A program made the translations under genes and the position numbers. Positions 1 through 7,777 of a DNA stretch of 64,000 nucleotides are shown piece after piece. The notes beneath the pieces are model-generated. The model was not told the DNA's origin, made no database searches, and saw nothing but the letters and a program-made list of their open reading frames with translations. Position 1 is the stretch's first letter, and every line of letters begins with the position of its first letter. Origin of the DNA: CALINF01 sp039980455 (GTDB taxonomy: Bacteria > Pseudomonadota > Gammaproteobacteria > Pseudomonadales > Halieaceae); the NCBI GenBank assembly GCA_039980455.1, contig JBDXCG010000003.1, positions 1,984,001-2,048,000 of the forward strand, in the 5' to 3' direction.

Positions 1-2
1 CA

Positions 3-797
3 ACGGATGCACATACCAGCATCGCCTCAGCCGAGGAGTCGAACTTCTGGGGGAAGGTGGCCACCGATTCCACACCCTCAACCAAGCGCCGGGATGATCC
101 GTCGGGTTACTCCGATGGAAAGCAGAGCTTTAACGGCTGGAATATGTCAGCGGGCGGACTGGCCGCCGTGTGGAGCGAAGACAACAGCCGCGAGGCCATC
201 ATAGCGGCGATGAGGCGACGCGAAACATATGCTACAACTGGACCGCGCATTCAGGTGAGGATGTTTGCAGGCTGGGAGTTTTCTCAAGCGGATGCTGAGT
301 CTCCAGAGTTTGTCAGCATCGGCTACACAGGCGGTGTACCGATGGGCGGCGAACTGAGCGCCGCACCGATTAACAGCGCGCCAAGCTTCCTGCTTCGGGC
401 ATCACGCGGGCCCATGGACCACAACCTGGATAGGATTCAGATCATCAAGGGGTGGACCGATGCGTCTGGCATAGCACAAGAGAAGATATTTAACGTCGCG
501 TGGTCTGGCGACCGGCAACTTGATGGTGCCGGCAAACTGGCTCCCGTCGGCAGCTCCGCAAATACCCGAACCGGCATAACAACGAATACCATCGGCTCTA
601 CAGAACTGGCGACCGTATGGATGGACCCGGAATTTAATCCAAACCAGAGTGCGTTCTACTACGCCCGAGTGATTCAGATACCCACTGTGCGCCACTCCCA
701 ACTTGATGCAATCGCACTCGGGGTGGACACTCCTTACGAAGGGCCAGCGACCATCCAGGAGCGGGCGTACACATCCCCGATCTGGTATACGCCGTAG
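3..797 (+). CDS. DUF3604 family protein, C-terminal part (5' end outside window)
   Basis: The reading frame is open from the first bases of the window, so the start lies to the left and about 264 C-terminal residues remain. The fragment opens with TDAHTSIAS, which corresponds to the SDIHTGLST and TDNHNGMMS segments of the two complete DUF3604 proteins in this window. It continues with the family's shared blocks: AVW near the RGA/REA helix, ETYATTGPRI, GVPMGGEL, NLDRIQIIKGW, and the terminal QERAYTSPIWYTP before TAG. DUF3604 proteins are usually secreted and have no established reaction. Their N-terminal His motifs resemble the PHP metallohydrolase fold, but that part is missing here. It is the third paralogue in the window. 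The next gene, dsbB, starts 121 bases downstream and is probably an independent unit. Confidence 0.9.
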   Translation, partial: TDAHTSIASAEESNFWGKVATDSTPSTKRRDDPSGYSDGKQSFNGWNMSAGGLAAVWSEDNSREAIIAAMRRRETYATTGPRIQVRMFAGWEFSQADAESPEFVSIGYTGGVPMGGELSAAPINSAPSFLLRASRGPMDHNLDRIQIIKGWTDASGIAQEKIFNVAWSGDRQLDGAGKLAPVGSSANTRTGITTNTIGSTELATVWMDPEFNPNQSAFYYARVIQIPTVRHSQLDAIALGVDTPYEGPATIQERAYTSPIWYTP

Positions 798-918
798 GCC
801 ATTTAGTAATGCCCCTGCAGGAGTCAGCTCGCGCAAAATTCGGTTCTGACGCGTGGAGCGAACGCTTGGCGGTGGTCGTCTGAGCCGTTAAACTGCCGCT
901 TTCCCCAAGGCTCATCAC

Positions 919-1470
919 GTGACCAACACTCAGCACACTTTCATCGCGTTTATTCGTCAGTTGCTCACCAGCAAGGGCTACTGGGTCTGTGTGCTACTCA
1001 CTGGCATAGCTTTGGAAGCAGTCGCGCTGTTCTATCAATACGCGCTCGGCGATGAACCCTGCCAAATCTGTATTCACATACGCATTTGGGTAGCAGCGTT
1101 CACCCTACTCGCGTTGATCATGTGCCTGCTACCGCGCAATAACATACTGAATCTCATAGCCCATCTACTAACGGTGGTGACCACCGTGGGATTGTGGGAG
1201 CGCTGCAAGTATCTGCTGGATGTGGAGCTGGGGCGAGGCGACGCCAGTTGTAACTTCTACCTGGGCTTTCCCGAATGGTTCGCACTCGACAGCTGGTTAC
1301 CCTGGCTATTCGAGGTGCGAAACCTATGTAGTCTCACCCCCATGCTACCCGGGGGCATCAGCATGGCCGAAGGCCTCATTGTTATTGCTAGCATCCTCCT
1401 GCCGATCTCACTATTGGCTCTGGGCCTAAATATCAAGACAACCATGAATACCCCTGCAGCGGATGCCTGA
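919..1470 (+). CDS. dsbB: Disulfide bond formation protein B (DsbB family)
   Basis: A 183-residue inner-membrane protein with four predicted membrane segments, close to the usual DsbB length. It would reoxidise periplasmic DsbA and pass electrons to quinone. Both functional cysteine pairs are visible: Cys48-x-x-Cys51 in EPCQICIH in the first periplasmic loop, and Cys111 (SCNFYLGFPEW) with Cys137 (RNLCSL) in the second. The 26-residue spacing of the second pair matches my recollection of the E. coli protein. Arg after the first pair also fits the quinone-site region. The start is GTG at 919; no ATG lies near the expected N-terminus. No dsbA is adjacent, so the partner must be encoded elsewhere. 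Confidence 0.88.
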   Translation: MTNTQHTFIAFIRQLLTSKGYWVCVLLTGIALEAVALFYQYALGDEPCQICIHIRIWVAAFTLLALIMCLLPRNNILNLIAHLLTVVTTVGLWERCKYLLDVELGRGDASCNFYLGFPEWFALDSWLPWLFEVRNLCSLTPMLPGGISMAEGLIVIASILLPISLLALGLNIKTTMNTPAADA

Positions 1471-1662
1471 CCCGCAATCGGGCTACTTAGACCATAGTAA
1501 TTTCTGAATCCACCCCGTTTAGCGGCGAGGAGCAAGGGCCGCAAAAAAAACGAGAATAGAAAATCGAGGTCATGGTGGAAATTGTGATGACTGCGACACT
1601 GAAAATACAATTTGCCTATCAGGAATACCAGGCAACTGGAGATAGCTAAGGGCGGGGTAATT

Positions 1663-3255
1663 CTAGTCAGACAGCGCCAACGCGTGATAAGCCTGTCCGG
1701 TATCACCAAACAGCCAGATCAGACGTTCGCAGTGGTTTGCCGAAGCCAATAACTGCATTCGCGACGCGGCATCCATCGACTCATCCTCCGCGAGATAAGC
1801 CTTGCGGACTCGCGCCATACCATCCTCAGAGGTCATCTGCCCTAATAGTTGCGCATCGATCTCGTTGTGCTCTTTGGCAACATCGATAAGTGTTAGCAAA
1901 ATTGCATCAATGCCATCAACTGCAACCCTGGCAAATCGCTGCCCTCTCGCGGAGCCGCGTAGAGCGGACAACTGGGCAGACAGTGCTTGGATTTCCTGAT
2001 TCGCGGTGGCCAGGCTGCGCTGAATATTGAGAACCGCATTGAGCCTGTCGTAAAGCGCAGACGACAGCTGATGATGACTGGAAAGATCGTGCATCGCTTC
2101 CTGAATAACCTCATCCAGACCGTCGAATGACTCCTTGAGACTATCCATCTTCTTGCTGCCAAGATCATCGCGCATGGCATCAAAACTCTGAGAAAGAATG
2201 TTTAGCAAGCGGGTCTGTTCCAGCTCAATCAGCTCCATAGCGTTGTGCGGATCGTCGCCTGTATGCTCAAGCAGGTATTGTGGTCGAGACAACTCTTCCT
2301 CCGAACTCCGGGGGAAATAACGCGAGAGTGTTCTGGTGCAAAGCCCAATACCGGGAAACACTAGCAGTGCCGGCACCGCATTAAACATAAGATTTACGAG
2401 ACCCAACTGGATGGATTCACTGCTGGAAAACTGTGCCGCCAACGCCATCATGATAGGAATATCGGTGTAGATCTCGAAATAGAATGCCGGCACCAGAATC
2501 ACCGCGCCCAGCAGATTGAATGTCACTTGAAACATTGCGACTTGCCGCGATTCGCCCCGCAGGCTATTGGACAGAAAGTAGGTCAGTGCCGAAGAGCCGA
2601 CCTTTGCGCCGTAGGCAATCATGACACACTGCTCCAGGCTGAACAGGTCAGCCTGCAGAAATGCCAGCGAAAGTATCACCACCGCCAATGCAGATTGCAC
2701 CACAAAGCTGAAAACAGCGCCGAGTAAAAAACCGAGGACATAAGACCCCTGACTGGATGCCAGAGCTTCTTTAAACCAGGCCATCTCGGCCATCGGCGCG
2801 ATTCCAGCCTGCGTTGTATTGAGCCCCAGGAACAGCATACCGACACCGAAAGCGGCACCAGCAGCGGGCCGCAAAGACCCTGACGGATCGCGCGAGTAGA
2901 TCATTCCGGTGATACCCAACAGCAGGAAAACCGCGAGTTTCACGTCAAACACCAACACCAGTACGATAACGCCGCCGATCAGGTTGACTCCTATCATGAT
3001 GGGCAAAATCTGGCGCACGGTCAGCATGCCCGCCCGCAACATCCCGATCAGGATAAAAGTGGCTGCGGCAGCGCTCTGGGTGATAGTAATAAACAGGCCA
3101 CCCCAGAGCACACCCAAAAACGGGTTACGCGTCCAGGTCGCAACCTTCTCTCGCAGGCGCCGACCGCTGAGTAATTTCAGATTCTCTGTGAGCAACTTGA
3201 GGCCGACAAAAAACAGCCCTAGCCCGCCCAGTACTGACCCGAGTACCAAGAGCAT
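1663..3255 (-). CDS. Na/Pi-cotransporter-like membrane protein with PhoU-like C-terminal helices
   Basis: A roughly 530-residue protein with the two inverted membrane repeats of the Na+/phosphate symporter (NptA/YjbB-like) family, then a cytoplasmic helical region from about residue 315 that resembles PhoU. Starting at ATG 3255 places it 4 bases after the STAS gene stop; longer versions (for example ATG at 3297) would overlap that gene. It is the last gene of the stressosome operon. The signature QSSS motif of each repeat is degenerate: QSAAAAT at residues 60-66 and QSALAVV at 187-193, and the first GANIGTT-type segment reads GVNLIGG. In the family those serines contribute to Na+/Pi binding, so transport of phosphate is doubtful. 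I infer a transporter-derived membrane partner or target of the signalling genes, but plain transport is not excluded. Confidence 0.8.
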   Translation of the reverse strand: MLLVLGSVLGGLGLFFVGLKLLTENLKLLSGRRLREKVATWTRNPFLGVLWGGLFITITQSAAAATFILIGMLRAGMLTVRQILPIMIGVNLIGGVIVLVLVFDVKLAVFLLLGITGMIYSRDPSGSLRPAAGAAFGVGMLFLGLNTTQAGIAPMAEMAWFKEALASSQGSYVLGFLLGAVFSFVVQSALAVVILSLAFLQADLFSLEQCVMIAYGAKVGSSALTYFLSNSLRGESRQVAMFQVTFNLLGAVILVPAFYFEIYTDIPIMMALAAQFSSSESIQLGLVNLMFNAVPALLVFPGIGLCTRTLSRYFPRSSEEELSRPQYLLEHTGDDPHNAMELIELEQTRLLNILSQSFDAMRDDLGSKKMDSLKESFDGLDEVIQEAMHDLSSHHQLSSALYDRLNAVLNIQRSLATANQEIQALSAQLSALRGSARGQRFARVAVDGIDAILLTLIDVAKEHNEIDAQLLGQMTSEDGMARVRKAYLAEDESMDAASRMQLLASANHCERLIWLFGDTGQAYHALALSD

Positions 3256-3259
3256 AGTA

Positions 3260-3580
3260 CTAGCCGTCCAGCCCCAGCTGTTCGCTGTCGTAGACATCGA
3301 AGATGGAGGTGAAGCCGGAGATATCAAACACCTCCTGTACTGTCTCGTTCAAGCCGCATACTCGTAACTTGCTCGACAGCCGCTTAGCGGCGGTAAGCAA
3401 CACCCTCAGCCCGGCACTGCTGACAAAACCTACCGCCTCAAGATTAACCAACAGCGTCTGTGCACCATCGTCCAACAGCGCCATCAGGGCCTCTCCTGCG
3501 ATAGCCGCTGTGCCGGTATCAAGGTCGCCACTGAGACGGGCTACAGTAACTGCGCCAATCTGTTCGCTTGTTATTTCCAT
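3260..3580 (-). CDS. STAS-domain anti-sigma factor antagonist (RsbV/SpoIIAA-like)
   Basis: A 106-residue single STAS domain. The phosphoacceptor loop reads FVSSAGLR, with Ser55 at the position phosphorylated in RsbV and SpoIIAA. It lies 17 bases downstream of the phosphatase/kinase gene and 4 bases upstream of the Na/Pi-like gene, so it is in the middle of an operon. By family logic, the RsbW-like kinase domain encoded just upstream would phosphorylate Ser55 and the PP2C domain of the same protein would remove the phosphate. The binding partner controlled by the dephosphorylated form is not evident, because no sigma or anti-sigma gene is present. The kinase-phosphatase/STAS pairing recalls HsbR/HsbA of Pseudomonas, a comparison from memory. 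Confidence 0.85.
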   Translation of the reverse strand: MEITSEQIGAVTVARLSGDLDTGTAAIAGEALMALLDDGAQTLLVNLEAVGFVSSAGLRVLLTAAKRLSSKLRVCGLNETVQEVFDISGFTSIFDVYDSEQLGLDG

Positions 3581-3597
3581 TTATGGGTGTTCCTTTA

Positions 3598-5235
3598 TCA
3601 AGACTGTAGTTGCTTGCGCAACCTTACAATATTCAATGAATTATTCCGCTGATAGCTAAACTCGTCCATCAGGTTCATTACGAGGTGCCTGCCCAGCCCG
3701 CCAATAGCTCGATTTTCAAGCGAGGCGCTTGTGTCTGGGGGGGCGTCAGAAAAAGGGTCAAAAGCGACACCGTCATCTTTAATCAAAATCATCAGCGCTT
3801 GCGCCGAGAGCGACAGGTCGAGATCAATCTGGTGAGATTTGTCGTCTTCGTATGCATAGGAGATGATATTCGCAATCATCTCATCGAGGCATGTTACCAC
3901 TTTGCGCTGTACATCCAGCGCCACCCCATACGAATCGAGAAAGCGCCTGACTTCAGAAACAGCTCGACCTATTTCTTCCTCTCGATTATTCAGCTGCAAC
4001 GAAAGCGTCGAGTCAGCAGCGCCACAATAGCGGATACACAACACCGTTACATCATCGGCCTGGGGCGCATCTCCCTGAAATGCCCAAACCGGATCCAGCG
4101 TTGCCTTAAGCGCCGTTTCCGCCACGACATCATCCTGCAGTGATTCAAGTGTCTCTAAAAGTCGGTGCTCGCCATACAGCTCACGATCGATATTCATGGC
4201 TTCATTGATGCCGTCGGTGTAGAAATACAGCAGATCGCCAGGCCGCAACACCAGCCTGTCCTCGCCGTAGTCCAGATCCTCTATGGCACCGATAATTGGT
4301 CCATGCCGCGCATCCAGTCTTTCAATTTCCCCACCGCTGCGACGCAGTAAAGGGGGATTATGACCGGCATTGGAATAGGTCATTTCCCCGGTATTGATAT
4401 CCAGTACGGCCAACAAGATCGTGACAAACATACAGGAGTCATTTCCAACCGCCTGTTCGCCATTTACCTGTTCAAGAATACGGGCCGGGGAACACTCATG
4501 TGCAGCGAATGATTTAATCAGGGTCTTGGTCACGGCCATGAATAATGCCGCTGGAACGCCCTTGCCCGAGACATCACCTACACAGAAACAAAGCTTGCTG
4601 TCGTCTATCAGGAACATGTCGTAGAAATCACCGCCCACCTGCTGGGCAGGATGCAGCGTGGCAAAGATATCGAAGCTTTGGTGCTCGGGAAAAGCCGGAA
4701 ACGTCAGCGGTAGCATGCTCATCTGAATTTCGCGGCCAATGTTCAGTTCACTCTCCAGACGGTCGCGCGCAGAGCGGGTCCGCTTGAGGGTTTCCAGGGA
4801 TTCCTCCAGCGCAAAATTCTGTTCCCTCACCTCCTGCATGAGTTCATCGCGCGTCTTTTTCTGCACAAGATTCTGCAGTCCGGCGATAGCGTCGTTGTCC
4901 AAAGCACCTTCAAAGGACAAAAAGGCCGTGGCGCAACCCTCTCGCGCGTCGACTTTATCGAAGAACGCCGACAAGCGCAGTGTGGAAGCCTCCGCCTGGT
5001 CTCCACGAAACTCCATCGCCAGGTCGCCGCTATACCCACTTGTGTTGACACGAAGAACAAGAACAGCGCCGGCACTGCGTCGGTGCAGTTCTTTACCCAC
5101 CGCCGACGTCACCGCCCCCAACCGGCTCGCCGCTACAGCGTCGCCCAGCAATTGCGTGGCCACGCTGGATACTTTCCGGCGGGCAGCGGCAATAGCGTCC
5201 GCGTTGTCCAGGTTTAACTCGCCAAGGGTGATCAC
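3598..5235 (-). CDS. SpoIIE/RsbU-type PP2C phosphatase fused to RsbW-like HATPase kinase
   Basis: About 545 residues in four parts. Residues 1-115 resemble an RsbT-type HATPase fold whose N-box is eroded (SAVGKELHR where SELxRN is expected) and whose glycine boxes are absent. A coiled coil covers about 125-170. A PP2C/SpoIIE domain follows, with metal-binding aspartates in VGGDFYDMF, VGDVSGKG, YFYTDG and ADDVTV. The last 140 residues form an anti-sigma kinase HATPase domain with N-box DEMIANIISYAYE, DDGVAFDP and GGLGRHLV. The best start is GTG 5235, which overlaps the upstream stop as GTGA and follows a GAGG ribosome site; ATG 5259 is the alternative. It probably receives activation from the upstream kinase module and sets phosphorylation of the downstream STAS protein. 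Confidence 0.85.
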   Translation of the reverse strand: MITLGELNLDNADAIAAARRKVSSVATQLLGDAVAASRLGAVTSAVGKELHRRSAGAVLVLRVNTSGYSGDLAMEFRGDQAEASTLRLSAFFDKVDAREGCATAFLSFEGALDNDAIAGLQNLVQKKTRDELMQEVREQNFALEESLETLKRTRSARDRLESELNIGREIQMSMLPLTFPAFPEHQSFDIFATLHPAQQVGGDFYDMFLIDDSKLCFCVGDVSGKGVPAALFMAVTKTLIKSFAAHECSPARILEQVNGEQAVGNDSCMFVTILLAVLDINTGEMTYSNAGHNPPLLRRSGGEIERLDARHGPIIGAIEDLDYGEDRLVLRPGDLLYFYTDGINEAMNIDRELYGEHRLLETLESLQDDVVAETALKATLDPVWAFQGDAPQADDVTVLCIRYCGAADSTLSLQLNNREEEIGRAVSEVRRFLDSYGVALDVQRKVVTCLDEMIANIISYAYEDDKSHQIDLDLSLSAQALMILIKDDGVAFDPFSDAPPDTSASLENRAIGGLGRHLVMNLMDEFSYQRNNSLNIVRLRKQLQS

Positions 5236-6314
5236 GCCGTATACCTCAGTACAACGCAACTGGCATCGTCATGGGATTTACCAAAGCGCTCAAGCAGAGT
5301 TGCGGCGACAGTCTCCGCCGCCTGATATTGCAACTGCGGATAATCAGACAACTCAAATCGATCCCGAATACCGTCCGAGTACAAAATAAAGACATCCCCT
5401 GGGCTGAGCTTTATACAGCTGGGTGACTGAGGCCTCAGGGTATCCCCGAGCAATCCCGGGTTACCCGTCATACGGTTTTCCCGCGAGCCGAACATACGAC
5501 CCACAATGTTGCCAACCCCGCTGTAATGCAGCTCACCAGTATCGGGATGAAAAATAGCAACTCCAGCCGCGGCGCCCAAACTACCGCGTAGCTCGTTGTG
5601 CAGTGCCTCGAGAATCTGCGATGGGTCCTGCAGTGACAGGCGCGTCAAAAGACTACCCGCCGAATAGGCGACTCGACTGGCTTCGTAGCCATGACCCAGA
5701 CCATCCACAACAGCTAGCAGAAGAAAGTCAGCTCGCTCAATGATCACCGCCAAATCGCCGCTGGCACGCTCACCGCGACAGGGTAAAAGTTTAGCGGCAC
5801 AGTCCACCCGAGGATGCTGAGCATGCTCATCGCAAACCCGCAGAGGCCTCATCACCGTACCTGACCGGACCGCTCGGGCAGTAAAGCTTTGCTGGCGCGG
5901 TGGCTCCCGCCACTTAACCACGCTGACCTTGGTTCCCTTGCCCGGGGCCGACTCAATGTCAAAAGTATCCATCAAGCGTTTGACGCCGGGCAGCCCAAGC
6001 CCAAGCGTGCCGCTGGAACTGAAATGATCTCGCATCGCGTTTGCAATGTCTGGAATACCCGGGCCACTATCGGAAGCCACAATATTGAGGCCATCCTGCC
6101 CCCCCTTGGCAACGCTGGAAAAAGTAATTTCCCCGCGACCAGCATACTTAAGAATGTTGCGGGACAATTCCGATACAGCGGTTGAAACAGACTGACTATC
6201 CAGGTTGGTTAAGCCCTTTGACTTGCACCAGCGCGCCGCCTCAATCACAGAGCGCGTTGCATCAGCCTCACAGGTGATGCGAATACGCGAGGACTCTGCA
6301 CCCTCACTCGGCAT
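5232..6314 (-). CDS. RsbT-like switch kinase fused to RsbX-like phosphatase
   Basis: A 360-residue two-domain protein. Residues 1-135 form an RsbT-type HATPase kinase: N-box SELSRNILKYAG (about 49-60), SDSGPGIPDI, and a glycine lid GTLGLGLPGVKRLMD. After a linker, residues 165-355 form a small PP2C domain like RsbX, with VVDGLGHG (Asp204), LYSDGIRDRF and DDASCVV. In Bacillus these are two proteins: RsbT phosphorylates RsbS/RsbR on stress, and RsbX removes those phosphates to reset. Here both opposing activities sit in one chain. ATG 6314 is preferred over 6359: it follows a GTGAGAG ribosome site, gives the usual RsbT N-terminus and overlaps rsbS by only 11 bases. The downstream gene overlaps its stop. 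Confidence 0.85.
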   Translation of the reverse strand: MPSEGAESSRIRITCEADATRSVIEAARWCKSKGLTNLDSQSVSTAVSELSRNILKYAGRGEITFSSVAKGGQDGLNIVASDSGPGIPDIANAMRDHFSSSGTLGLGLPGVKRLMDTFDIESAPGKGTKVSVVKWREPPRQQSFTARAVRSGTVMRPLRVCDEHAQHPRVDCAAKLLPCRGERASGDLAVIIERADFLLLAVVDGLGHGYEASRVAYSAGSLLTRLSLQDPSQILEALHNELRGSLGAAAGVAIFHPDTGELHYSGVGNIVGRMFGSRENRMTGNPGLLGDTLRPQSPSCIKLSPGDVFILYSDGIRDRFELSDYPQLQYQAAETVAATLLERFGKSHDDASCVVLRYTA

Positions 6315-6723
6315 CACTACTCTCACTAGACATTTCGGCGTTAGTCTCGCCGTACTCACCTGCGCCTATCAAAAGAAACGCGTCATCAAGGCTGCGGCTC
6401 GCGGCCAGCTTTGATATATCCGCATCGAGGTCAATCAGCGCCGATACCACTCCCGGTCTCAAGCCAGCAAAAACAGTCTCTGCTCCCATCAGGGCGGCCA
6501 TACTCTCAATTTTACGCAGTGCCGCAAACTCCTCTGCATCCATAATTGAGACCCCTGAAAGGTCGAGAATAACGCCTCGAGCGCTCTGCACCCTAAGTGC
6601 TTCAAGCAGGTTGTCCGCCAGCTGCTGTATCACCCTGTCGTTCAGGTCCACTTGCACCGATGCAACGAGACACCCCATCGCACGCTGGACAGGGACTGCG
6701 GCCTGGTTTGGAGCGGGACTCAT
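6304..6723 (-). CDS. rsbS: RsbS-like stressosome scaffold protein (STAS) lacking the phosphoacceptor serine
   Basis: A 139-residue STAS protein that aligns with RsbS along its length: an N-terminal strand MGCLVASVQVDLND, then GVILDLSGVSIMD, MGAETVFAGLRPGVV and LIDLDADI. In Bacillus RsbS the serine phosphorylated by RsbT follows an aspartate (D-S-F-I, Ser59 from memory); here the same place reads D62-A63-E-E, with no hydroxyl residue. The C-terminus has an extra acidic and serine-rich tail (about residues 122-139). The ATG is one base after the rsbR stop (TGAGATG), so translation is coupled. It is expected to co-assemble with RsbR into the stressosome core. How RsbT is released without the serine is an open point. 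Confidence 0.82.
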   Translation of the reverse strand: MSPAPNQAAVPVQRAMGCLVASVQVDLNDRVIQQLADNLLEALRVQSARGVILDLSGVSIMDAEEFAALRKIESMAALMGAETVFAGLRPGVVSALIDLDADISKLAASRSLDDAFLLIGAGEYGETNAEMSSESSDAE

Positions 6724-6724
6724 C

Positions 6725-7627
6725 TCAGCCGACTGCCGTGATTTCCATGCCGAGCTGTTTGAAAGCAGTGGCCAACGCAGCCTTCATAGTGGAGGTTGTT
6801 TTGACATCACCCACGTCGATGCCCAGATCCACAATGGTCTGGGCAATAGAAGGTGATACACCAGAAATGACACACTCACACCCCATCAGGCGTGTCGCTC
6901 GGGATATCTTGATAAGATGATTTGCGACCGCCGTATCTACCACCCCGACCCCGCTGATATCGAGGATGAAAATGCGCGCCTGAGATTCAGCTATTTTTTC
7001 CAGCGTGGCATTCATCACATCCCGCGCCCGTTTTGAATCAATAATGCCGACAATCGGCAGTAACAAAATGCCGTCCCAGATGTGTGTGACCGGCGTCGAC
7101 ATCTCCATGAGAGACTTCGCCTGAGCCGTCAGTGTGTCCTCAACCATCTGGTTATATGTGTCAACTACAATGGCGGTATCAAGATGTGTTAGCTTCGCCA
7201 GCGCGGTATTAAGGGTGAAACGGGCATCGCCGCTTTCTACTTGCTTCTGGGCAATCTCACTCAGCAGTTCAAGGAACTTGTTCATGCCTGCAAAGTACGT
7301 GTTTAAAGGCAGGCCAATACGTGCGTGGGTCTCACCGACTCGACGTCGACGATCCAGATAGTCCTGATCGACCCGCGCGACCATAAACTCATCCCAATAG
7401 CTCTCTTGCACACTTTTTACACGCTCCAATGTTGCGCTATCAGGGAAAAAAATCTCGAACTCTGGCTGCGTGCGCAACCAGTCATACCACTCCGCGATAA
7501 CCCTAGGCATCTCGGGCTCGACCGATTTGGAAAAACCCCGAATCACCTCCAGGTCGGTGTCGGCTATTCCGTAAAGTTCACAAAGAGATTCCGGGCTACT
7601 GGCATCGTGAGGACTACTGATGTTCAT
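6725..7627 (-). CDS. rsbR: RsbR-like stressosome sensor: globin-type N-terminus plus STAS domain
   Basis: A 300-residue protein. Residues 20-165 look like the sensor globin fold of globin-coupled sensors; the segment VGETHARIGLPLNTYFAGM places His101 where the proximal haem ligand would be. Residues 175-295 are a STAS domain with LMEMSTPVTHIWDGILLLPI, the segment IIDSKRA (Ser198) and GVVDTAVANHL (Thr232). Those two residues are 34 apart, as are Thr171 and Thr205 of B. subtilis RsbRA (numbers from memory), the RsbT phosphorylation sites. ATG 7627 has an AGGA ribosome site. It is the first gene of the six-gene operon. Haem or oxygen sensing is inferred from the fold and the similar Vibrio RsbR proteins, and is not proven here. 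Confidence 0.85.
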   Translation of the reverse strand: MNISSPHDASSPESLCELYGIADTDLEVIRGFSKSVEPEMPRVIAEWYDWLRTQPEFEIFFPDSATLERVKSVQESYWDEFMVARVDQDYLDRRRRVGETHARIGLPLNTYFAGMNKFLELLSEIAQKQVESGDARFTLNTALAKLTHLDTAIVVDTYNQMVEDTLTAQAKSLMEMSTPVTHIWDGILLLPIVGIIDSKRARDVMNATLEKIAESQARIFILDISGVGVVDTAVANHLIKISRATRLMGCECVISGVSPSIAQTIVDLGIDVGDVKTTSTMKAALATAFKQLGMEITAVG

Positions 7628-7651
7628 CGGGTTTTCCTGCTATCTTTGAAG

Positions 7652-7667
7652 AGCCGAAATTGTAGCA
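7652..7667 (-). promoter_or_regulatory. Probable extended -10 promoter of the stressosome operon
   Basis: On the minus strand the sequence reads TGCTACAAT (7667-7659), an extended -10 element. No good -35 box is seen at 17 bases. Transcription would begin near 7652, leaving a leader of about 25 bases that includes the AGGA ribosome site of rsbR. This is a pattern call only. Confidence 0.4.
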
Positions 7668-7777
7668 CGATACTCCTTGAGTGATGCGACGCGGACAACT
7701 CGACCGCGCGCAGAGATGTGGCCATCAGGGGAAAGGAGTTGCGATGATATCCCTTAAGCTTCGGAAGGCACCGCGAA

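Noticed and set aside
634..936. Antisense ORFs over the DUF3604 fragment (402-836 and 634-936, minus)
   Set aside because: They are shadows of the real frame with no ribosome sites or recognisable domains.
1572..1649. Short plus-strand ORF beginning MVEIVMTATLK after dsbB
   Set aside because: Only about 25 codons, with a poorly placed ribosome site and no coupling to a neighbour.
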